A stretch of DNA of 5,841 nucleotides from Thermoleophilaceae bacterium (GTDB lineage: Bacteria; Actinomycetota; Thermoleophilia; Solirubrobacterales; Thermoleophilaceae): the NCBI GenBank assembly GCA_013695855.1, contig JACCZR010000174.1, positions 1 to 5,841 of the forward strand, given 5' to 3'. The notes below the pieces were generated by a model. That model saw only the letters and a program-made list of their open reading frames with translations, was not told the origin of the DNA and did not search any database. A program made the position numbers and the translations under genes. Every line of letters begins with the position of its first letter. Position 1 is the first letter of the stretch. This document shows positions 1 through 4,827 of the stretch, one piece after another.

Positions 1-660
1 GACGAGCGCTGGCTGGAGGCCTGGCGCCGCGCCGACCGGGCAGCCGGCGAGGCGCTGGCCGCCGCGCCCGACCCCTTCGAGCCACGGGCCTGGGCGGCGC
101 TGGAGCCCGCCCTCCCCGAGCACGCCATCGTGTGGCTGGCCTCCTCCATGCCCGTGCGCGACGTGGAGGCCTTCTTTCCCTCGAGCGCCAAGCCGCTGCG
201 CTTTCTGGCCAACCGCGGCGCCAACGGGATCGACGGCACGGTGTCCTCGGCGGCGGGCGCCGCGCTGGCCACCGGGTGCCCCGCCTTCCTCCTCACCGGA
301 GAACTGGCGCTGCTGCACGACCTCGGCGGGCTCCTGGCCGCCCGCCGGGCCGGCGCCGAGCTGACCGTGGTGTGCGCCAACAACGGCGGAGGCGGGATCT
401 TCGACTTTCTGCCCGTCGCAGAGCACGCCGACCCGGCGCTCTACGAGCAGCACATCGCCACGCCCTCGGGCGTGGACCTCGCACACGTAGCGGCGCTGGC
501 GGGCCTGCCGCACCGCCTCGCCTCGACGCCGGATGAGGTCCGTGATGCCGTGGCCTCCCCCGCCCTGGTGGAGATCCGTACCAACCGCGCCGACAGCGTG
601 CGCGAGCACCGGCTGCTGGTCGAGCGGGTCAAGGCCTCGCTGGGCGATCCCGGCGAGTGA
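1..660 (+). CDS. menD: MenD, 2-succinyl-5-enolpyruvyl-6-hydroxy-3-cyclohexene-1-carboxylate synthase, C-terminal part (5' end outside window)
   Basis: Frame 1 is open from the first base to TGA at 658-660, giving 219 residues. This is roughly the last 40% of a family usually about 550-580 aa long. MenD is a cytoplasmic thiamine-diphosphate (ThDP) and Mg-dependent enzyme that joins isochorismate and 2-oxoglutarate in menaquinone synthesis. Family motifs are visible in order: SSMPVRDVE (partial residues 48-56), NRGANGIDG (71-79), the ThDP/metal motif GELALLHDLGG (100-110), NNGGGGIF (127-134), and a C-terminal REHRLLVERV helix. The N-terminal PYR domain carrying the catalytic Glu lies upstream and is not seen. 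One oddity is Glu (GAA, 301-303) where the family normally has the metal-ligand Asp of GDL; the Asn ligand in the NN..G run is kept. It converges on menF with 17 bases between the stops. The assignment is firm. Confidence 0.93.
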   Translation, partial: DERWLEAWRRADRAAGEALAAAPDPFEPRAWAALEPALPEHAIVWLASSMPVRDVEAFFPSSAKPLRFLANRGANGIDGTVSSAAGAALATGCPAFLLTGELALLHDLGGLLAARRAGAELTVVCANNGGGGIFDFLPVAEHADPALYEQHIATPSGVDLAHVAALAGLPHRLASTPDEVRDAVASPALVEIRTNRADSVREHRLLVERVKASLGDPGE

Positions 661-677
661 TGGCACGGCTCATTCGC

Positions 678-2138
678 TTACCCGAACAGCGGCAGCAGCG
701 CCTGCAGCTTGACCTCGGTCTCCGCGAGCTCCGCGGCCGGGTCGGAGTCGCGCACGATCCCGCCGCCCGCGTAGAGGTGCGCCACGCTGTCGCGCAGCAG
801 CGCACAGCGCAGGGCCACGCAGAACTCGCCGTCCTCGGAGAGGTCGGTCCAGCCCACGGGGCCGGCGTACCAGCCACGGTCCATCCCCTCCAGGGCGGGG
901 ATCAGCGGCTCTGCCACCTCGCGCGGCTCGCCGCCCACCGCCGGCGTGGGATGGAGCAGTCCGGCCAGCTCGATCGCCGAACGCGGGCGGGCGAGCTGCG
1001 CGCGGATCGGCGTCGCGAGGTGCTGGACGTTCTGGACCTTCACAAGCACCGGTTCATCCGCCGCGGTGACCCACAGGCTCACCGGCTCCAGCCGGCGCTC
1101 GATTCGCCGCGCCACGATCGCGTGCTCCTCGGCGTCCTTGGCGCTTGCGCGCAGCTGCTCGCCGAGGTGGTCGTCGACCGCCGGGTCGGCGCTGCGGCGG
1201 GTGGTGCCGGCCAGAGCCATCGTCCCTACCCGCGAGCCCTCGCGGCGCACCAGCAGCTCGGGGCTCGCGCCCACAAAGGCACCCTCGGGCGTGCCCACGC
1301 AGAAGCAGAAGCAGTCGGGGAACACGGTGCGCAGGGCGTCCACGATCGGCCCCGCGTCGATGGCCGTCCGGGTGTGCACGCGGACCTCGCGGGCCAGGAC
1401 GATCTTCGCGAGCTCGCCCGCGCGGATCCGCTCGACCGCGCGCGCGACCGCCCCCTCGAAGTGCGCCGGCGGCGCGGCGCCCGCCACCTGAGGGCGCGCC
1501 ACCGGGTCGGGGTCGAGCAGCGGCATCCCGGAGGGACGCATCTCGGCGAGACGCGCCTCGGCACGCTCGACTACCTCGTCGGGCCGGTCGTCGGGCCACA
1601 CCGCCGCGTTCACGGTCAACCTCGCTTCGGCGCCGTGGCGGGCCAGCGAGACCTCGGGCAGGACCAGCCGGGCGGGCGGGAAGGACGACCACTCGGGCGT
1701 CGAGCCGCCGTCGGGCGCGAAGGCGAAGCCGCCCACCAGCGCCGGCCCCGATCCCGGCGGAGCGCTCGGGTCCTCGCCACCCTCGCCTGCCACTACGCGG
1801 CGGCCCAGCGCACGCACCCCCTCGGCCGCCTCGGTGAAACGCCCGGGCCCCTCGGCCTCAACCACGGCGGCGGCCCCCAGCCCGGCCAGAGCGGTGTCGT
1901 CGCGCCCGGGCTGCTCGAAGCAGAAGAAGAGATCTGCAGGCCGGCGCGCGCCCAGCACCGCCGCACTCGCATCCAAAGCCGACGGCACCGGCAGTGACAG
2001 CGACGCCACCGCCTGCGCGCGCGAGCGCCGCGCCAACTCGAGCGCTCGCTCGACCCTCACCCCCAGCAGCTCACGCCCGCGGGCACCGAGCTCCAGGGAG
2101 AGCGGGCTAGGTCGTCCCTCGCCCGCGCGAGACGGCAT
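678..2138 (-). CDS. menF: Isochorismate synthase MenF
   Basis: The 486-aa product belongs to the chorismate-binding (MST) family and would convert chorismate to isochorismate, supplying MenD. The C-terminal two thirds hold the catalytic domain. KIVLARE (245-251) contains the Lys expected to activate water, followed by FVGASPELLVR (288-298), MALAGT (307-312), SAKDAEEH (332-339), HPTPAVGG (396-403), DRGWYAGPVGW (420-430) and YAGGGIV (456-462). The E470/E473 pair in AAELAETEVK is the usual Mg site. Ala in LAGT in place of the Lys of PabB-type PIKGT, together with the adjacent menD, favours isochorismate synthase over an aminodeoxychorismate or anthranilate enzyme. The residue after E470 is Leu where Trp is common. 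The start is uncertain: the ATG at 2138 lies in a duplicated repeat, has no clear SD, and its first ~12 residues are repeat-derived. GTG at 2060 (residue 27) is an alternative. Stop is TAA. Confidence 0.92.
   Translation of the reverse strand: MPSRAGEGRPSPLSLELGARGRELLGVRVERALELARRSRAQAVASLSLPVPSALDASAAVLGARRPADLFFCFEQPGRDDTALAGLGAAAVVEAEGPGRFTEAAEGVRALGRRVVAGEGGEDPSAPPGSGPALVGGFAFAPDGGSTPEWSSFPPARLVLPEVSLARHGAEARLTVNAAVWPDDRPDEVVERAEARLAEMRPSGMPLLDPDPVARPQVAGAAPPAHFEGAVARAVERIRAGELAKIVLAREVRVHTRTAIDAGPIVDALRTVFPDCFCFCVGTPEGAFVGASPELLVRREGSRVGTMALAGTTRRSADPAVDDHLGEQLRASAKDAEEHAIVARRIERRLEPVSLWVTAADEPVLVKVQNVQHLATPIRAQLARPRSAIELAGLLHPTPAVGGEPREVAEPLIPALEGMDRGWYAGPVGWTDLSEDGEFCVALRCALLRDSVAHLYAGGGIVRDSDPAAELAETEVKLQALLPLFG
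2109..2137. repeat. 29-bp direct repeat, copy A (overlaps predicted menF start)
   Basis: This stretch matches 2240-2268 at 28 of 29 positions; the only difference is G at 2131 versus A at 2262. On the - strand it contains a short hairpin, CGTCTCGC/GCGA..GACG with a GCGG loop and a two-base bulge (2113-2134). Read in the frame of copy B's gene, it encodes the same AVSRGRGTT followed by a stop (TAG at 2107-2109). In the menF frame it encodes the first residues of the predicted protein, PSRAGEGRP. It is either a duplicated ilvN tail or one unit of a dispersed repeat. Confidence 0.85.
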
Positions 2139-2237
2139 CGCTTGCGCTCACGGTCCGATCAATCTCTCCCGAAGCCACGTTCGGCGAGCCCGGCGCGGAT
2201 CGCCAGCTGCTTCTCAGCACGCCCGCCGCGCCTCGGC
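2139..2237. other. Intergenic spacer between ilvN and menF, bounded by the 29-bp direct repeats
   Basis: These 99 bases hold no terminator with a T-tract, no convincing promoter and no RNA gene. On the - strand one frame reads AEKQLAIRAGLAERGFGRD and stops at TGA (2161-2159). Another frame reads SGEIDRTVSASD and runs straight into the repeat-encoded AVSRGRGTT. The first five residues of that second reading resemble RTGEI, which precedes the same tail in ilvN, so the spacer may be a degraded second copy of the ilvN end carrying a 24-base insertion, or part of a repeat element. No gene is claimed here. Confidence 0.45.
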
Positions 2238-2795
2238 TCAGGTCGTCCCTCGCCCGCGCGAAACGGCAATCTCGCCGGTGCGGACCATCTCGATCAGCCC
2301 GAAGGGCCGCACCATCTGCTCGAAGGCCTCGATCTTGTCGTCGCTGCCGGTGACCTCGACGGTCACCGAGCGCTTGGAGACGTCCACGACCTTGCCCCGG
2401 AAGATGTCCGTGAACTGCATGATCTGGGCGCGAGCGTTGTCGTCGGCCGAGATCTTGAACAGCGCGAGCTCCCGGGCCACGGTCGCTTCGGGCTCGAGGT
2501 CGCGGATCTTGATGACGTTGATCAGCTTGTGCAGCTGCTTGGTCACCTGGTCGATCGGGTGCGCGGCACCGTCGACGGTAAGCGTGAAGCGCGATATCGA
2601 CGGGTCGTCCGTCGGCCCGACGGCCAGCGACTCGATGTTGAACCCGCGCCGGGCGAACAGGCCCGCGATCCGCGCAAGGACGCCCGGCTTGTTCTCCGAG
2701 AGGATGGAGAGGACGTGCTTGCGGCCGGTGCTGACGCCGCCCGCGACCTGCAGGTCCTCGAGGTTCAGCACCTCCTTCGTGGCGGGCTCGCCCAT
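2238..2795 (-). CDS. ilvN: Acetolactate (acetohydroxyacid) synthase small regulatory subunit
   Basis: The 185-aa product is the regulatory subunit of acetohydroxyacid synthase. It binds the catalytic subunit IlvB, raises its activity and, in the family, confers feedback inhibition by valine. An N-terminal ACT domain begins at about residue 26 with the hallmark KHVLSILSENKPGVLARIAGLF, followed by RGFNIESLAVG (50-60). The C-terminal ACT-like half contains QIMQFTDIFRGKVVDVS (124-140) and IEMVRTGEIAVSRG (168-181), which matches the conserved end of the family. ATG at 2795 lies 3 bases after the ilvB stop, so the two are almost certainly translationally coupled. The start gives about 25 residues ahead of the ACT domain, slightly long for the family. 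Codons 7-9 (AAG GAG GTG) contain a perfect SD-like AAGGAGG with no good start codon downstream. The last ten codons lie in a 29-bp direct repeat. Confidence 0.95.
   Translation of the reverse strand: MGEPATKEVLNLEDLQVAGGVSTGRKHVLSILSENKPGVLARIAGLFARRGFNIESLAVGPTDDPSISRFTLTVDGAAHPIDQVTKQLHKLINVIKIRDLEPEATVARELALFKISADDNARAQIMQFTDIFRGKVVDVSKRSVTVEVTGSDDKIEAFEQMVRPFGLIEMVRTGEIAVSRGRGTT
2240..2268. repeat. 29-bp direct repeat, copy B (3' end of ilvN)
   Basis: This is the partner of 2109-2137, 131 bp away in the same orientation. On the - strand it encodes the ilvN C-terminus AVSRGRGTT and reaches into the TGA stop. It can form the same small hairpin (2244-2265), and the single base difference turns a C-G pair into a U-G pair in the - strand RNA, so pairing is kept. 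AVSRG fits the conserved end of IlvN proteins, which makes this the likelier original copy, although that direction is inference. Confidence 0.85.
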
Positions 2796-2798
2796 GTC

Positions 2799-4475
2799 TC
2801 AGCCGACCATGTCGCGAGCCGCCTGGCCCGCGGGGATCATCGGGTAGCAGTTCTCCTCGGGAGTGACCCGCACATCGACCACCACGGGGCCGTCCTCGGC
2901 CAGCGCCTCCTTCATGTCGTCGACCAGCGACTCCTTCTGAGTGAGCTGCACGCCCTTGGCCCCGAAGGCCTCGGCCAGCTTGACCCAGTCGGGACTCGAG
3001 CCCATGTCCACCGAGGAGTAGCGGCGGTCCCAGAACAGCTCCTGCCACTGGCGGACCATGCCGAGGTAGCCGTTGTTCATGATCATCACCTTCACCGGGA
3101 TCTCCTCGGTGACGCAGGTGGCGAGCTCCTGGACGTTCATGATCAGCGAGCCGTCGCCGGCGACGCAGACCACCTGCTCGTCGGGCATGGCGACCTTGGC
3201 GCCCATCGCGCTCGGCAGCCCGAACCCCATCGTGCCCAGGCCGCCAGAGTTGATCCAGCGCCGCGGCTTGGCGAAGTCGTAGTGCTGGGCGGTCCACATC
3301 TGGTGTTGGCCCACGTCGGAGGTGACGATGGCGTCGCCCCCGGTGGCCTGGTAGAGCGCCTGGATCATCCACTGCGGCTTGATCTCCGAGTCCACCGAGT
3401 CCTCGTAGCGCAGCGGGTGCTTGTCCCGCCAGTTTCGGATGCGCTCCCACCAGCCGTCCAGCCGGGCCGAGTCGCTCTCCAGCGCCCGGTACTCCCGGGT
3501 GAGCTTGGGCAGGATCTTCTTGGCGTCGCCCACGATGGGGATGTGGGCGGGGACGTTCTTGGAGATCTCCGCCGGGTCCACGTCGATGTGGATGAACTTC
3601 GCCCGCGGGGCGAACTCCGACAGCTTGCCCGTGATGCGGTCGTCAAAGCGGGCGCCGATGCAGCAGATGAGGTCGGCTTCGTCCATCGCGTAGTTGGCCG
3701 CGCGGGTGCCGTGCATCCCAAGCATGCCGAGCCAGTGGTCGTGCGGCGCGGGGAAGGCGCCCAGGCCCATGACCGTGCAGGTGACGGGAAAGCGATCGGA
3801 CTCGCCCAGCTCCGTGAGCTCCTTGGCGGCCTCGGCGCTGATCACCCCGCCCCCGGCGTAGATCACGGGCCGGCGGGCGTTGGCCAGGGCCTTGGCGGCC
3901 AGGCGGATCTGCTTGGCGTTGCCCTCGGTGGTGGGCTGGTAGCCCGGCAGGTTCACGCGGTCCACGGGCTCGTAGTCGATGTCGGCCCGCGAAAGGTCCT
4001 GCGGGACGTCCACCAACACGGGGCCGGGGCGCCCGGTGCTCGCGATGTGGAATGCGGTGTGGATCGCCTCCGGGATCTCGCGCGGGTCCTGGATCATCAT
4101 GGAGTGCTTGACGATCGGCAGGGTGATGCCGCTCACGTCGGCCTCTTGGAAGCCGTCGGTGCCGATCAGGTCGGTGCGCACCTGGCCGGTGATGAACACG
4201 GTGGGGACCGAGTCCATCATCGCGTCGGCGATCGGCGTGACCAGGTTGGTGGCGCCCGGGCCGCTGGTGGCGAGGGCCACGCCCACGCGTCCGCTGGCCT
4301 TCGCGTAGCCCTCGGCGGCGTGGCCGGCGCCCTGCTCATGGCGGCACTGGATATGGCGGACGCCGCCGTCATACAGCGCGTCGTAGGTGGGCAGGTTGGC
4401 CCCGCCGGGGATGCCGAACACGTGCTCGACGCCCTCGGCCTTCAGACACTCGATGATGGCGTCGACAGCACGCAT
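2799..4475 (-). CDS. ilvB: Acetolactate (acetohydroxyacid) synthase large catalytic subunit
   Basis: The 558-aa product is the ThDP, Mg and FAD-dependent catalytic subunit. It condenses pyruvate with pyruvate or 2-ketobutyrate in the first common step of branched-chain amino acid synthesis. The N-terminal PYR domain shows FGIPGGANLP (20-29), catalytic E47 in RHEQGAGHAAEGYA, and SGPGATNLVTPIADA (71-85). IGTDGFQEADVSG (104-116) and VKHS are typical of this family. The central FAD-binding domain contains GARFDDRITGKL (274-285). The C-terminal PP domain has GGLGTMGFGLP (411-421), the metal motif GDG (440-442) with NN (467-468), VRQWQELFW (474-482), and the terminal ENCYPMIPAG. The length is near the family norm. 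The ATG at 4475 fits the usual N-terminus but has no SD; a small palindrome fills that position, and a TAGAAT hexamer lies 10 bases upstream. ilvN follows after 3 bases. Confidence 0.97.
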   Translation of the reverse strand: MRAVDAIIECLKAEGVEHVFGIPGGANLPTYDALYDGGVRHIQCRHEQGAGHAAEGYAKASGRVGVALATSGPGATNLVTPIADAMMDSVPTVFITGQVRTDLIGTDGFQEADVSGITLPIVKHSMMIQDPREIPEAIHTAFHIASTGRPGPVLVDVPQDLSRADIDYEPVDRVNLPGYQPTTEGNAKQIRLAAKALANARRPVIYAGGGVISAEAAKELTELGESDRFPVTCTVMGLGAFPAPHDHWLGMLGMHGTRAANYAMDEADLICCIGARFDDRITGKLSEFAPRAKFIHIDVDPAEISKNVPAHIPIVGDAKKILPKLTREYRALESDSARLDGWWERIRNWRDKHPLRYEDSVDSEIKPQWMIQALYQATGGDAIVTSDVGQHQMWTAQHYDFAKPRRWINSGGLGTMGFGLPSAMGAKVAMPDEQVVCVAGDGSLIMNVQELATCVTEEIPVKVMIMNNGYLGMVRQWQELFWDRRYSSVDMGSSPDWVKLAEAFGAKGVQLTQKESLVDDMKEALAEDGPVVVDVRVTPEENCYPMIPAGQAARDMVG

Positions 4476-4489
4476 GAATCACGGGATTC
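4476..4489 (-). promoter_or_regulatory. Small perfect palindrome abutting the ilvB start codon
   Basis: On the - strand, GAATC and GATTC flank a four-base CCGT loop. The structure starts at the last base of the upstream gene's TAG stop and ends directly before the ilvB ATG. It occupies the place where an SD would normally be, and none is present. The stem has only two G-C pairs and would be weak as RNA. It could be a coupling element, an operator-like palindrome, or chance. Confidence 0.4.
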
Positions 4490-4491
4490 TA
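4486..4491 (-). promoter_or_regulatory. Possible -10 element (TAGAAT) for a near-leaderless ilvB transcript
   Basis: TAGAAT matches the TATAAT consensus at five of six positions and stands out in GC-rich surroundings. It ends 10 bases before the ilvB ATG, so transcription would begin within a few bases of the start codon. That would explain the missing SD, since leaderless mRNAs are common in actinobacteria. No good -35 is visible (CGGAAG at the 17-base spacing). It also overlaps the stop codon of the preceding gene. Confidence 0.3.
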
Positions 4492-4755
4492 GCGCTCGAA
4501 GAGAGCTTCTTCCGGCCATTCCAGGTCCCTGCCGCACCTCGTGCACACCTGCACGTGCAGAGCCAGGACCTTGTTGCATTCAGGGCAACGCCGAAGGGGC
4601 TCCTTGCGGTCGAAGCGGTAGAGGATCGCCGCCAGCACTCCGCCGAAGGGGATGCAGAACCCGATCAGGAACCACAGGAAGAACGAGCTGCCCTTGATCT
4701 TGCCGATGACCCCCGCCGCGACCCCGAAGAACACGAGAACGACGACGAGGCTCAT
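4489..4755 (-). CDS. Small membrane protein with C-terminal zinc ribbon, function unknown
   Basis: The 88-aa product has two hydrophobic segments, at about residues 2-18 and 25-46, joined by a short GKIKGSS turn. A soluble tail follows with four cysteines, C57-x2-C60 and C71-x2-C74, spaced as in a treble-clef or zinc-ribbon site, and the protein ends in an acidic segment. The charged RFDRKEPLRR after the second helix suggests the ribbon is cytoplasmic. I recognise no specific family or function. Its TAG stop lies 13 bases before ilvB on the same strand, so co-expression with acetohydroxyacid synthase is plausible; a role in that pathway is only inference. The ATG at 4755 has a GAGGG just one base upstream, too close for a standard SD, and a TAACGT hexamer 7 bases upstream would suit leaderless expression. 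The coherent membrane/ribbon architecture supports a real gene. Confidence 0.85.
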   Translation of the reverse strand: MSLVVVLVFFGVAAGVIGKIKGSSFFLWFLIGFCIPFGGVLAAILYRFDRKEPLRRCPECNKVLALHVQVCTRCGRDLEWPEEALFER

Positions 4756-4762
4756 GCCCTCG

Positions 4763-4768
4763 ACGTTA
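4763..4768 (-). promoter_or_regulatory. Possible -10 element (TAACGT) for leaderless expression of the zinc-ribbon membrane protein
   Basis: TAACGT fits the TANNNT pattern and ends 7 bases before the ATG at 4755, the spacing expected when transcription starts at or next to the start codon. No convincing -35 element is visible upstream. It sits in a tiny CGAC/GTCG hairpin (4761-4772) and is adjacent to the longer inverted repeat at 4775-4827. Confidence 0.25.
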
Positions 4769-4774
4769 GTCGGC

Positions 4775-4827
4775 TAGATGGCCGATTCCGCGGCCACGTG
4801 GGTGCGGGGGCGGGAATCGGTCGTCTA
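4775..4827. repeat. Long inverted repeat between the GNAT gene and the zinc-ribbon gene
   Basis: Arms 4775-4789 and 4813-4827 are complementary at 13 of 15 positions around a 23-base spacer. The inner eight pairs (CCGATTCC with GGAATCGG) are perfect. The two mismatches become G-U wobbles in + strand RNA but A-C mismatches in - strand RNA. The right arm includes the GNAT TAG stop. The spacer holds a CCACGTGG palindrome (4794-4801). There is no T-tract on either side, so a classical intrinsic terminator is not obvious. A terminator, attenuator or protein-binding site are all possible. Confidence 0.6.

Noticed and set aside
657..1997. 446-codon open frame on the + strand beginning at the menD stop codon (GTGATG overlap)
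   Set aside because: The stop/start overlap looks like coupling, but the frame is antisense to menF, which has full family motifs, and its Arg/His/Gly-rich product resembles nothing.
2244..2265. Hairpin at the ilvN end as an intrinsic terminator
   Set aside because: The stem is short and bulged and is followed by ACCTGAGCC, not a T-tract, so terminator function is not supported.
2109..2268. Two-copy repeat as a minimal CRISPR array
   Set aside because: There are only two copies with a 102-base spacing, both overlapping genes, and no cas genes are in the window.
2771..2777. AAGGAGG inside ilvN as the SD of a downstream internal start
   Set aside because: No ATG or GTG lies in frame at suitable spacing before the ACT domain. 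It encodes Lys-Glu-Val and is probably chance.
2107..3450. 447-codon - strand frame overlapping ilvB and ilvN and ending in AVSRGRGTT
   Set aside because: It is an out-of-frame shadow of ilvB/ilvN with low-complexity Arg/Gly/Asp composition. Only its last codons, in the repeat, are of interest, and these are reported separately.
2142..4697. 851-codon open frame on the + strand, opposite ilvN and ilvB
   Set aside because: Long antisense frames are expected opposite strongly G/C-third-position genes. The translation is rich in His, Asp, Val and Arg with no recognisable domain, while the - strand frames carry complete AHAS motifs.
4476..4824. T-box, leader peptide or riboswitch controlling ilvB
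   Set aside because: Only 13 bases separate ilvB from the preceding gene and 69 bases precede that gene. There is no run of branched-chain codons and no T-box-like sequence.
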